DNA from: Diphasiastrum complanatum
Taxonomy: Eukaryota > Streptophyta > Lycopodiopsida > Lycopodiales > Lycopodiaceae
Length of the DNA: 64,000 nt
Reading direction: 5' to 3'
Assembly: GCA_029204225.1 (NCBI GenBank)
Contig: CM055109.1
Location: 43,525,054-43,589,053, forward strand
Positions within the stretch are counted from its first letter, which is position 1. The number at the start of each line of letters is the position of its first letter. This document shows, piece after piece, positions 13,794 to 24,720 of this stretch. The notes below the pieces were generated by a model. That model was not told the DNA's origin. It worked only from the letters and a program-made list of their open reading frames with translations, and ran no database searches. Position numbers and translations under genes: made by a program.

Positions 13794-13929
13794 CTAAAGG
13801 CAACCAACACTCCCAATTTTAGGAAGGTGCGTAGCCCTTGTTTTCTTTCGTTGAAGGCATGGTTCAAATATTTTTTGTTGGAAGATGAATTCCACAAAAA
13901 AGCCCAAACGCCGCAAGGAGGGAGCATGT

Positions 13930-14475
13930 GGTGACATTCTGGAGTAGGATATAATTGTGTGGTTCGGGAGTTTTGATTAGCACTCTATAATGAGCTCTCT
14001 GTCTTTCTCTTCATGTGTACAAGTATCTCAAACAATGCATCATATACTCACCTCACTTTTCATTACATCAAATCACTCTTTTGTTGCTACAGTTTCATTC
14101 ACACTTGAAGGAACATCATCAAACTTAACGTAGTAATAAGGGCAATAAAAATTAAACAATTATCAACTTGTAATTGCTTCTCTCTTCCTTGTATTTGAGC
14201 CTTGATGGTTGCATTTGGGCTCTGATACCATATTAAAATCAAAGGTTATGAACCTCATTTGGATACTAAAACCTTGAAAAAGCATCAAAGGTTTCACTTA
14301 TATCTAATAGATAGAAAACTAGCACACAATTCAATCTATTTTGCATCTAATTGGCAAGAGCTTTTGAACACCACAATAAAACTAGAAATAATTGATCTTC
14401 ATCTTGTCACACACGTGGAAAGTATAATACTTTGTTCAGATTCAGATCTATTCATTAGACACAAAACATATCACA
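13930..14475 (-). mobile_element. Remnant of another copia 5' end, interrupted by E1
   Basis: GCTCTGATACCA at 14219-14230 is an exact reverse complement of the tRNA-iMet primer site. To its left is noncoding leader-like sequence and to its right LTR-like sequence with CACACACGTGG. At 14475 the 3' LTR of E1 begins, so E1 appears to have inserted into this older LTR. Boundaries are not resolved. Confidence 0.45.
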
Positions 14476-15124
14476 TGTGAAAGATTTCAGATCCTTAAGA
14501 TCCAATCTACTTGAATGATCTTTGGTTAGAAAGAGAAATACACTACCAATTTCACCAATGTAGAAAAATCAGCATCTACACACAATTTGAGATGTAAACA
14601 CTAATAGAAATTGATCAAACTTGAATGAAATGATTATGTACTGTTGTTGTCCATACAAAACCAGCAAGCTACTGTATTTCACACGTGTGGATCCAAAATA
14701 GCAAATATAGATCATTCTACACATAGAATTGCAAGCAATCACCAAGATAGTGCACCAATGGATAGTAGAACCCAAGAGAACCATGTATAAGCATGAAATG
14801 AGATAGATAAGAGAGAAGATGACTCTCTACACGAGTTACATCCTTTTATAGCAGGTCCAAACCCTGTTTGGCCACTTGGCTTTCCCACCAAAATGCTAAC
14901 CCTACCAATTTTGGGTCTAGATTCAATGTACCCAACTTATTCAAATTGAATCTACTCAAACTCGCATTCTATCTTTCCCACACTTTCAAAAAGTGTTTAT
15001 TCAAATGAAATTTAGATTAATGAACTTTGAAAAGTCAACCTCTAAGTCTAAATCAAGTTTTGGCCTCAATATGCCAAATATGAAAATATTGCAAAATGTG
15101 ATGAAACTAGTTGAATCTTTCACG
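14476..15124 (-). mobile_element. 3' LTR of copia E1 (649 bp)
   Basis: It begins TGTGAAAGATT and ends AATCTTTCACG; the sister LTRs end in CACA, so the last base is mutated. A minus-strand TATA box (TATAAAA) lies at 14844-14850. The palindrome CACACGTGTG is at 14680-14689. A polypurine tract (minus strand GAAGAGGGAG) abuts it at 15125-15134. Copies are 17041-17689 (same length), 22271-22633 (truncated), 58358-58561 (fragment) and 62979-63590. Confidence 0.95.
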
Positions 15125-17040
15125 CTCCCTCTTCAACTAGTTTTAGCATAGACTTTGATAATAATCCAAGTGAAGTCCAATGATTCATGAACAAGTCTTT
15201 TCCCAATGCTTTGGTGAGGATATCAGCTACACATTCCCTTGAAGACACATGTTGAAGCTCCACCTCCTTTGCAATGACTCGCTCCCTCACAAAATGATAT
15301 TGTATCTCAATATGCTTGCTCCTAGCATAGTTTTTGACAGTAGAACTTTGATCCATCATAAGAATGATCTTCTTCCTAAGAATAGACCTTCTTTCAATGA
15401 TCATGTAATGCTCAAAATAGAAACAACCATAATTGATATAGAGAATAGTGTCCACTTGGGATGCTTCACTATTTCTTACATCAATTTTACATGTAAAAAT
15501 GTGACTAGAACATGAAGAATCAAATGGAATGTAAGTGAGATCATTCCACCATGCTTCCAACTCTGAAATTTCTGGAAAAATACAGCAAACAACCAATAAA
15601 TGTGAGTGATCAACTTTTGCTTGCATGTCTTCTCCTCCTTTGTCCTTTGTTGCCTTGTATCCACCATGATACTCCATGAATGAGCCTCCATCTTCAGCTT
15701 GCCATAAGATGCCATCATCACTTGATGACTTGGCCATGAATGAGTGACATAATGAGCCTCCAATAGCTTCATTTACATCTGCAAAATCAACCAAGAATGC
15801 TAGTACAAATCCGACATCAAAACAATGCTCACCAATGTAGCTAGTTTTACCATATCTTGACAATTTGCACACATCCACATGAAATTGCTCAAACATGAGA
15901 TAGAACAAGTAAAGTAAACTTGAACAACACTTCCTTGCTGCTCCTTTGACCTTACTTGAGTCTTCAATATGTTGTAAAAACAGATCCATAACACCTTTGC
16001 CAATTACCTCTCCTTTGATGTTCTTGACTAGCTCCAAATTGCCAACTTCCCTCTTGACTAGTTGAAGCCCTTTGAGATCAACCTCTTGATCTTCAACTTG
16101 ACCATCAAAGTCATTGAACATAATTTGTTTTCCAGATCCATTACGTGATTTTACAGCAAGATAACATCCATCCACTTGCATAGCTCCATGTACACAAGAA
16201 GATCCTCCAAAAGATGTTCCACTCTTCATAAGAGCTTGATACTCGAGATCCATTGCTTGGATCCACTCCTCTTCTTTCCTTGCTTGATCTACACTTGTAG
16301 GCTCATCCAAAGAGGTTAGGAAAGCAACATAATTTCCATAAACTACTTGCTTACCCTTTTGATCATATGTGAGCCTTGAAGGTACTTGTCTTTCTCTTGA
16401 TGTTCTCCTTGGCTTTTGACTTGATGAAGGTCCATCATCACCACCATCCAAAGTAGGATCCTTCTCATCAACATCAAGAATGTTAGATGCATCTACTTTA
16501 CCATCAATCATGCTTGAAGACACCTTTGGAATGTTTCCCTCATAAAAAATGACATCTCTACCAACAATCACTTTGTTAGTAGAAGGAATGTAAACCTTGT
16601 AGGCTTTACTCACCTCACTATATCCAACAAAAATACCTCTTCTTGAAGATGGATCCTCCTTGGTCCTATCATCAAGAGTAATGTTGACATAGCATGTGCA
16701 TACAAAGGTTCTTAGAAAGTTGACACTCGGCCTCCTCTTGAATAGCATCTCAAAAGGTGTCCTTCCATCCAAAATAGCACTCGGCCACCTATTGCACAAG
16801 AAATTAGCACACAACAAAGCTTGATCCCAAAATGGTTTGTCAAGATTAGCACTTAACCTCATAGCTTTAGCACTTTCACGTAAAAGCTTTATTCTTCCTG
16901 TCAGCCACTCCATTTTGTTGTGGGGTCCTTGATGTTGTATACTCCCTCTTGATCCCATGCTCATCACAAAAGGCCTTGAACTTGTTAGATATGTACTCAC
17001 CACCATTGTCACCTCTCAAGCACTTGATCTTTGTGGAAAA
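15120..17040 (-). mobile_element. Copia E1: integrase C-terminus, replacement module, RNase H tail
   Basis: One 630-codon minus frame (15120-17012) covers most of the internal region. In order it holds the integrase end (FWDQALLCANFLCNRWPSA..DGRTPFEM), the fold-back domain (RTFVCTCYVNITLDDRT, GIFVGYSEVSKAYKVY), and the linker to QALMKSGT. A non-copia module follows (15329-16220), then the last part of RNase H (ARSKHIEIQYHF..ECVADILTKAL). The upstream end of the integrase is split by a frameshift at about 16,890. Reverse transcriptase and most of RNase H are missing, and gag, protease and 5' LTR are also gone. Sequence stops at 17040, exactly where the E2 LTR begins. It cannot move by itself. 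Confidence 0.85.
15329..16220 (-). other. RT-replacing module in E1 (892 bp)
   Basis: This segment is absent from E3, which has RT at the same place. It is open in frame with its copia flanks. Recognisable stretches are GSGKQIMFNDFDGQ, EDQEVDLKGLQLVKREVGN, GKGVMDLFLQHIEDSSK, KGAARKCCSSLLYLFYLMF, a methionine- and glycine-rich middle, and CKIDVRNSEASQVDT near the end. I recognise no known family. It recurs in E2 and, partly, in copia C. A roughly 50-nt stretch near the SEAS motif also matches element H. It could be an accessory protein, an RNA packaging signal or captured host transcript. Confidence 0.7.
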
Positions 17041-17689
17041 TGTGAAAGTTTTCAGATCCTTAAGATCCAATCTACTTGAATGATCTTTGGTTAGAAAGAG
17101 AAATACACTACCAATTTCACCAATGTAGAAAAATCAGCATCTACACACAATTTGAGATGCAAACACTAATAGAACTTGATCAAACTTGAATGAAATGATT
17201 ATGTACTATTGTTGTCCGTACAAAACCAACAAGCTACTGTATTTCACACATGTGGATCCAAAAATAACAAATATAGATCATTCTACACATAGAATTGCAA
17301 GCAATCACCAAGATAGTGCACCAATGGATAGTAGAACCCAAGAGAACCATGTATAAGCATATATGAGATAGAGAAGAGAGAAGATGACTCTCTCCATGAG
17401 TTACATCCTTTTATAACAGGTCCAAACCCTATTTGGCCACTTGGCTTTCCCACCAAAATGCTAACCCTACCAATTTTGGGTCTAGATTCAATGTACCCAA
17501 CTTATTCAAATTGAATCTACTCAAACTCGCATTCTATCTTTCCCACACTTTCAAAAAGTGTTTATTCAAATGAAATTTAGACTAATGAACTTTGAAAAGT
17601 CAACCTCTAAGTCTAAAACAAGTTTTGGCCTCAATATGTCAAATATGGAAATATCGCAAAATGTGATGAAACTAGTTGAATCTTTCACA
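17041..17689 (-). mobile_element. 3' LTR of copia E2 (649 bp)
   Basis: TGTGAAAGTTTTCAG at the left and AATCTTTCACA at the right. A minus-strand TATA box (TATAAAA) is at 17409-17415. The LTR palindrome has decayed to CACACATGTG. It directly follows the truncated integrase of E1; the five bases before it (GAAAA, 17036-17040) are the candidate target duplication. Confidence 0.95.
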
Positions 17690-18268
17690 CTCCCTCTTCA
17701 ACTAGTTTTAGCATAGACTTTGATAATACTCCAAGTGAAGTCCTATGCTTCATGAACAAGTCTTTTTCCAATGCTTTGGTGAAGATATCAGCTACACATT
17801 CCCTTGAAGACACATGTTGAAGCTCCACCTCCTTTGCAATGACTCGCTCCCTCACAAAATAATATTGTATCTCAACATGCTTGCTCCTAGCATGAAAGAT
17901 AGGATTGGATGCCATTCTTTGGGCTGATTGATTGTCACAAAAGATGATTGGTGTCTCTGAAAAATCCAGCAAGTGAAGATCCTTGGTCATCCTTTTGATC
18001 CATACCATCTCCTTTGTGCAATGTGTAAGAGCTTTGTACTCGGCCTCACTAGATGACAATGAGATAGTGGCTTGTTTCTTTGACATCCATGATATAGCTC
18101 CATCACCTATGAAAATACAATAAGCACTAATGGATTTCCTATTTATTATATCTCCAACATAGTCCAAATCTAAAAATCCAAAAAGATTAGGTGATGATCC
18201 CTCATACAATATGCCAAAATCTTGAGTTTCAATGATGTACCTCAAAACTCACTTTCCTAGCTTCCAAT
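17685..18268 (-). pseudogene. Copia E2 RNase H
   Basis: The frame at 17685-18245 encodes the complete copia RNase H region: DYVGDIINRKSISAYCIF, SKKQATISLSSSEAEYKAL (catalytic Glu region), IFCDNQSAQRMA and ARSKHVEIQYYFVRE, ending in KSMLKLVEEGV. RNase H removes the RNA strand during reverse transcription. It is preceded not by RT but by the replacement module, which joins at GCTCCT near 18,269. The N-terminal side (RYIIETQDFGILYE) starts inside the copia connection domain. Confidence 0.85.
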
Positions 18269-19130
18269 GCTCCTAGCATAGTTTTTGCCAATAGAACTTT
18301 GATCCATCATAAGAATGATCTTCTTCCTAAGAATAGATCTCCTTTCAATTATCATGTAATGCTCAAAATAGAAACAACCATAATTGATATAGAGAATAGT
18401 GTCTACTTGGGATGCTTCACTATTTCTTACATCAATTTTACATATCAAGATGTGACTAGAACATGAAGAATCAGTTAGAATGTAAATGAAATGATTCCAC
18501 CATGCTTCCAACTCTGAATTCTCTGGAAAAATACAGCAAACAAACAATAAATGTGAGTGATCAACTTTTGCTTGCATGTCTCCTCCTTCTTTGACCTTAG
18601 TTGCCATGTATCCACCATGATACTCCATGAATGAGCCTCCATCTTCATCTTGCCATAAGATGTCATCATCACTTGCTGACTTGGCCATGAATGAGTGACA
18701 TAATGAGCCTCCAATAGCTTCATTTCCATCAGCAGTACAAATTCAACATCAAAATAATGCTCACCAATGTAGCTAGTTTTACCATATCTTGACAATCTGT
18801 ACACATCCACATGAAATTGCTCAAACATGAGATAGAACAAGTAAAGTAAACTCAAACAACACTTCCTTGCTGCTCCTTTGACCTTACTTGAGTCTTCAAT
18901 ATGTTGCAAAAACAGATCCATAACACCTTTGCCAATTACCTCTCCTTTGATGTTCTTGACTAGCTCCAAATTGCCACCTTCCCTTTTGACTAGTTGAAGC
19001 GCTTTGAGATCAACTTCTTGATTTTCAGCTTGATAATCAAAGTCATTGAACAAAATTTGTTTTCCAGATCCAATACTTGATTTTACATCAAGATAACATC
19101 CATCCACCTGCTTAGCTCCATGTACACAAG
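18269..19130 (-). other. RT-replacing module in E2 (about 0.86 kb)
   Basis: It is strongly similar to the E1 module from GAAAAACTATGCTAG on the minus strand through the GSGKQILFNDFD region. Unlike E1 it is broken into two frames (18475-19107 and 18257-18688), partly by loss of a short stretch around 18,735. Its upstream junction with the copia linker is a scrambled array of GATACTCAAGA repeats (19124-19215). The same stretches as in E1 are readable, for example QLVKREGGNLELVKNIKGEV. Confidence 0.7.
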
Positions 19131-19183
19131 AAGATACTCAAGATCGATACTCAAGATACTCAAGAAGATACACAAGAAGATAC

Positions 19184-20081
19184 TCAAGATCGATACATAA
19201 GAGATCGATACTCAAGATCCATTGCTTGGATCCACTCCTCTTCTTTCCTTGCTTGATCTACACTTGTAGGCTCATCCAAAGAGGTTAGGAAAGCAACATA
19301 ATTTCCATAAACTACTTGCTTACCCTTTTGATCATATGTGAGCCTTGAAGGTACTTGTCTTTCTCTTGATGTTCTCCTTGGCTTTTGACTTGATGAAGGT
19401 CCATCATCACCACCATCCAAAGTAGGATCCTTCTCATCAAAATCAAGAATGTTAGAACCATCTACTTTACCATCAATCATGCTTGAAGACACCTTTGGAA
19501 TGTTTCCCTCATAAAAAAATGACATCTCTACCAACAATCACTTTGTTAGTAGAAGGAATGTAAACCTTGTAGGCTTTACTCACCTCATTATATCCAACAA
19601 AAATACCTCTTCTTGAAGATGGATCCTCCTTGGTCCTATCATCAAGAGTAATGTTGACATAGCATGTGCATCCAAAGGTTCTTAGAAAGTTGACACTCGG
19701 CCTCTTCTTGAATTGCATCTCAAAAGGTGTCCTTCCATCCAAAACAGCACTCGGCCACCTATTGCACAAGAAATTGGCACACAACAAAGCTTGATCCCAA
19801 AATGGTTTGTCAAGGTTAACACTTAACCTCATAGCTTTAGCACTTTCACATAAAGTTCTATTCTTCCTTTCAGACACTCCATTTTGTTGTGGGGTCCTTG
19901 ATGTTGTATACTCCCTCTTGATCCCATGCTCATCACAAAAGGCCTTGAACTTGTTAGATATGTACTCACCACCATTGTCACCTCTCAAGAACTTGATCTT
20001 TGTGGTAAATTGGTTCTCCCTTGAATTCTTGAACTTGACAAAGACATCATACACTTCATCCTTTCTCTTTAGTAGATAGAT
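19184..20081 (-). pseudogene. Copia E2 integrase C-terminal half and linker
   Basis: It continues the integrase: KFLRGDNGGEYISNKF (catalytic D), TPQQNGVSERKNRTL (catalytic E), then CYVNITLDDRTKEDPSS. It ends with the linker PRRTSRERQVPSRLTYDQKGKQ and FLTSLDEPTSVDQARKEEEW. It is separated from the upstream part by a Trp-to-stop change at 20082-20084. An extra A in an A-run near 19,515 shifts the frame after VIVGRDVIF. Otherwise it is close to the E3 copy. Confidence 0.85.
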
Positions 20082-21670
20082 CTAACAAAATCCACTAAAA
20101 TCATCAATGAATATTACATACATCTTAGCTCCACTATTGCTAATTGTAGTAAATCCATGAATATCCGAATGTACAAGTTGAAAAGGCTTTGTACATCTAG
20201 AAATAGATCTAGTATAAGGTAGTCTATGTGACTTAGACAAAGCACAAGACTCACAAACATGCTTGTCATTACTTAAGGAACTTGGAAGACCAATCACAAC
20301 CTTCTTCCTTGCCATTACCTCCAATGACTTGAAGTTGAGGTGTCCCATCCTTTTGTGCCAAACCTCTTGAATAGAAATTTGCTCCCTTGCAACACATCCA
20401 ACTTGGTTAGCAATAACACAAGCATCAAGTTTGAACAACTTCCCTTGCCTTTTACCTTTTCCAATCAAGACATCCTTCCTTTTGATCAAACAAGCATCTC
20501 CATCAAACTCCACCTTGAGGCCCTTACGTAGCATTTGTCTCACACTAAGCAAATTCTTGGTAATAGATGGAATAAACAAGACATCCTCCAAATGAACATT
20601 TCTATTTGTAGAGAGAGAAATAGGAATTGTGCCAATCCCTTTGATTGCACACTCACCATCATTGGCTGTGTAGATCACCCTCTTCTCATCTCCATATGCC
20701 AACAAAGAAGTGAAGTACTCTTTGTGAAAGGTCATGTGTGAACTTGCTCCACTATCAATCCACCAAGGATCTAGATCTCCATTATTAACAAGCATACATG
20801 AAGACATCACAAAAGCATCATCATTTGCATCTTGCACATCCAAACCATCCTCATCAAGAGTAAGATTACCTTGCTTGTCTCCTTGATCTCTCTTCTTCTT
20901 GTAGCACTCACTTGCAAAGTGTCCTTTGATGCCACAATAGAAGCACTTGAGTTTTGATCTATCCTTCTTTTTGCTACTTGAAGAAGCATCCACTTGATCT
21001 TGCCCTTTAGACCACTTGCTTTTGGTTTTGCCCTTGAATTTGCCCTTTGTGAACATAGCATCTTCTTGAAGTGTCGATATAGATCCACCTCTTGCTTGAA
21101 GCCTATATTCCTCATTGATCAAGATCTCTTCAAGATCCATCAAACTTGGCAAAGTCTTTTGAATAGCAATACTTTGAACGATGTTAGCATGAGCATCCAA
21201 CAAGCCATTAAGAATCACTTGAATAAGCTCTCCTTCCTTAATGCTTTCATCTATGCAAGCTAACTCATCATTCAATGCTTTCATTCTCAAAAAAAAAGTA
21301 CTTGGACTTTCTTCATTCTTTTGCAAACAAGAAAAGATTTGCCTTCTTAGAGTCAACACTCTAGAAGTAGACTTGGATTCATAAAGCTTCTTCAATTAAT
21401 ATCCAAGCTTCCAAAGATGATGTGCACTTACCAACTTCCTTGAGAAGTTCATTGGTAACATTCATCTTTATCATGTGTAGAGCCTTCTTGGCCCTCTTGT
21501 CATACCTCAATTGATCTTGTTGTGTTGCTGGTCTCTCCTCCAAACCTACAACAATATCCAAAACATCATTCATCTCAAGAAGTGACTCCATCCTCACTTT
21601 CCATAATGAATAGCTACTTGAGGTAAGCCTATCATTGGCTTCCAACATGACTCCAATTGAGGTTGCCATG
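20082..21670 (-). pseudogene. Copia E2 gag, protease and integrase N-terminus
   Basis: Gag starts at the ATG at 21668-21670 (MATSIGVMLEANDRL). A small lesion near 21,395 splits it at EAW. It then has the gag core (KSTSRVLTLRRQIF, ELIQVILNGLLD), a CCHC knuckle CFYCGIKGHFASEC, and protease WWIDSGASSHMTF with an intact catalytic Asp. The integrase zinc domain follows (VWHKRMGHLNFKSLEVMA, CESCALSKSHRLPY) to HSDIHGFTTIS. The 437-codon frame ends at a TAG in place of the Trp of FCWIYLLK. Apart from these two lesions gag-protease looks well preserved. Confidence 0.9.
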
Positions 21671-22258
21671 TAGCAATGACATGATCTTCTCTTTGAACCT
21701 ACTTCAATGCACAAAGCACTCCTTTTAACAACAACAAATGCTTTCAAAAGAAATCACCAAGATTTGAAACTATCTCACAAATTCTCTTCTAGCACTTATC
21801 CAAGCAAATCAACACATAGAATCATGGAATCTTGATCAACCTATGATCTATCCTCAATCTAATGACTTTTGCCACTTCCTAAGATTGAAACACACTCAAA
21901 TGAAGTCCAGCAACCTCACTATCTAGAGATCCAATCAAAATTAGGGTTTTGACAAAATCACAAAAAATTGACTATTCCAAATCTACATGCAAATGCTGAA
22001 AATTTGATATGCAATCTATAAGCCACCACTTAGGCTGAACCAATGATCCAAAAATCGGCCAAATCCAGCATGTGAATTCAAACATTGGAATTGAACAAGT
22101 ATATTGACCTATTTAGTGTTTTGATCTACAAAAGATCCAATCTACAAAAGCAAAAAAATCCGATTTTGGTGTAGAATCCTCTCTAGCATGCTCTAGACTT
22201 GATATCTTCACCAAATCATTGATAGATCTGATTTCCTCCTTCATAACCTGAAACACAA
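21671..22258 (-). other. Copia E2 5' untranslated leader
   Basis: About 590 bp lie between the primer site and the gag ATG. No frame is recognisable. A similar leader is found in E3 at 62,430-62,978. In related elements this region carries the packaging signal. Confidence 0.6.
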
Positions 22259-22633
22259 GCTCTGATACCATGTGAAAGATTTCAGATCCTTAAGATCCAA
22301 TCTACTTGAATGATCTTTGGTTAGAAAGAGAAATACACTACCAATTTCACCAATGTAGAAAAATCAGCATCTACACACAATTTGAGATGCAAACACTAAT
22401 AGAACTTGATCAAACTTGAATGAAATGATTATGTACTGTTGCTATCCATACAAAACCAGCAAGCTACTATATTTCACACGTGTGGATCCAAAAATAACAA
22501 ATATAGATCATTCTACACATAGAATTGCAAGCAATCACCAAGATAGTGCACCAATGGATAGTAGAACCCAAGAGAACCATGTATAAGCATGAAATGAGAT
22601 AGAGAAGAGAGAAGATGACTCTCTCCATGAGTT
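22259..22633 (-). mobile_element. E2 primer site and truncated 5' LTR
   Basis: GCTCTGATACCA (22259-22270) is an exact complement of the initiator-Met tRNA 3' end. The 5' LTR starts at 22271 (TGTGAAAGATTTCAG) and carries CACACGTGTG at 22475-22484. LTR identity ends abruptly at GAGTT (22633), before the TATA position. The remaining ~285 bp are deleted, so this LTR has no promoter and no target duplication can be read. Confidence 0.9.
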
Positions 22634-22639
22634 CTTTAT

Positions 22640-23240
22640 TGTTATGACACTCATGAAGGCTGTTCGAAGCAAATTGTGCCCAATCATAGAGGTTCTAGGC
22701 ATGCAGTCGTGAATCTGCCATCATGTGGAATAGGGACATGGGTCCCCTCAATACTTTTGTTCTTGGTCTTTGTGTGCATCTGGTCAAATATGCACATGTC
22801 GCTTGCAACTGCTGATCACTGATGGCCTCCACGCAGTACCCATTCTTATTCTTCCATTTGTCCATGGAGGGTTCTATGTATTTGAAGTAGGCTGTCTGCT
22901 CAATCTTCTAGAGTGTCCTTGTGACAACATTTGGTCCTCGAAGGAACCCAAAGGGTTGCAAGTCGGCCTCCGCAAAAGATATGTTATAAACATAGTTCCT
23001 AATAGGGGGAACTATGAGTTGGCACAACCTTGCCATAACATTATAATTGGCATACGCCATATGTACCAGGTACGGGTTTTGATACCCCATCAGGACAGGG
23101 ATCTGGAACTCAATGGCCTTGAAGAATGACTCTACTTGCTTGTACCAGGTCTGCATCTCTGTAGGATCCAATTTGTACAACTGGATGTTGAGCTTATTTG
23201 CTTCGGGGTCATCAAAACTGGAACTGGGGTTGGATGACAT
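22640..23240 (-). pseudogene. Unidentified retroelement gag-like reading frame
   Basis: A minus frame opens at an ATG at 23238-23240 and runs 110 codons (PEANKLNIQLYKLDPTEM, WYKQVESFFKAIEF, ARLCQLIVPPIR). After a frameshift it continues to about 22,640 (YFKYIEPSMDKWKNKNGYC, LQATCAYLTRC, YDWAQFASNSLHEC). Composition and position beside LTR-like and gypsy pol sequence suggest a gypsy-type gag N-terminus. I do not recognise the family. Confidence 0.4.
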
Positions 23241-23280
23241 GGTGAAAATATGGAAAAACAGGGGTCTGGAAAAACTGTGT

Positions 23281-23640
23281 CGGTTGAGATTTCAGAAAAG
23301 GTTAAGGGTGCATCAGTTGAGATTTGATGGATGTGTTCCGGTTGAGATTTGAGACAGGGCTTCGGTCGAGGTTTGATAGATGGCGTCGGTCGAGATTCGA
23401 TAGATGGCGTCGGTCGAGATGGGATGGAATGGCTCCGGTCGAGATTTGAGATAGGGCTTCGGTCGAGATTTGAGACAAGGGCTCCAATTGAGATCTGAGA
23501 CAGGGCTCCGGTTGAGATTAGAGAGAAGGGCTTCGGTTGAGATCTGATACAGGGCTCCGATCAAAATTTGAGACAGGGCTTCGATCGAGATTTTACAGAG
23601 GCTCCGGTTGAGATGAAAGGTGAAAGCGTCAGTTGAGAAG
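23281..23640. repeat. Minisatellite cluster 1 (GGTCGAGATTTGAGACAGGG-type)
   Basis: About a dozen imperfect units of 23-33 bp built on the core GGTYGAGATYTGA with a GGGCTTC or GGCGTC spacer. Divergence is higher than in cluster 2. It lies directly upstream (in minus sense) of the gag-like start at 23240. Confidence 0.85.
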
Positions 23641-24319
23641 GGATTGAAAGATGTGTGTGGAGCGAGGTATGTTGCAGAAGGAAAGGGCTGTGAAGGAATG
23701 AGGTTGGGAAGGAAAGGATGAAAGCGGAGGTGTGTTGGAAAGGACGGAGTGGAAGATGGTGTGGAATAAAAGGGTGGGTATAGAATGAGGTGGGGTAAGA
23801 AAGATGGAAGGTAGCATTTCGAAAAGTGAAAGATGTGGAGATGTTGGTCAAGGATGGAGATGTGGTGAAGGTGGTATCTGTGGAAATGGATGTATGGAGG
23901 TGGGAAATAAACAGGGAGAAAAATACAAGTTTTGTGATGTTGATGATATTATATTCAATAGTGTAATGGGAGCGTGATGAATGCTCGCGTGACACTGCCC
24001 CTCAACATGCAAAAAATTGCAAAATGATGTGTATTTTGCCGGCGATATTAGGTTTGGAGATGTTTGGTGACGGCGCTCAATGGTAATCAAACGATGATGG
24101 TTGATAGTCAGTGGAGGTGGTGTGGAAATGATGACAGATGCAAGGAACAACAGAGCACCAGGATTGTGCACAGGAGCAAGAAGATCGCCAGCAGATCGTT
24201 GTTAGAAAATGCCAGAATTTGCACTTCGCTGAGGTGGGAATGGTGTCGGGGTGCTGCATTTGTGGATGTCGTTGTCTCGTTTTGGACGAAATGGGACGTG
24301 CCGGTTTGTTGGATTTTGA
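23641..24319. other. Unique spacer between the two minisatellite clusters
   Basis: No coding motif was found. The minus strand is poor in stops and rich in C and T, giving long frames without known features. It is likely LTR or leader sequence. Confidence 0.35.
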
Positions 24320-24720
24320 ATTTGAAATCTCCGATCGAGATGTGATAGGATCTTCGGTCGAGATCTGATGAGTGCTCTGGTTGAGATCTGATGGGTGCTC
24401 CGGTCGAGATCTGATGGGTGCTCCGGTTGAGATCTGATGGGTGCTCCGGTCGAGATCTAATGGGTGCTCCAGTCGAGATCTGATGGGTGCATTGGTCTAG
24501 ATCTGATAGGAGTTCTTCGGTTGAGATTTGACAGGAGGCCTTCGGTTGAGATTTCACAGGAGGCCTTCGGTTGAGATTTGACAGGAGTCCTTCAGTTGAG
24601 ATTTGATAGGAGTCCTTTGGTTGAGATTTGACAGGAGGCCTTCTGTTGAGATTTGACAGGAGTCCTTCAGTTGAGATTTGACAAGAGTCTTTCGGTTGAG
24701 ATTTGACAAGAGTCCTATAT
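24320..24720. repeat. Minisatellite cluster 2: 23-bp and 25-bp unit arrays
   Basis: Six units of exactly 23 bp (GGGTGCTCCGGTCGAGATCT plus GAT) span about 24,372-24,510. Eight units of 25 bp (CTTCGGTTGAGATTTGACAG plus GAGKC) span about 24,514-24,714. Both share the core GGTYGAGATYTGA with cluster 1. Neither length is a multiple of three, so the minus frame cycles through all three phases and gives 23- and 25-residue peptide periods. Confidence 0.95.
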
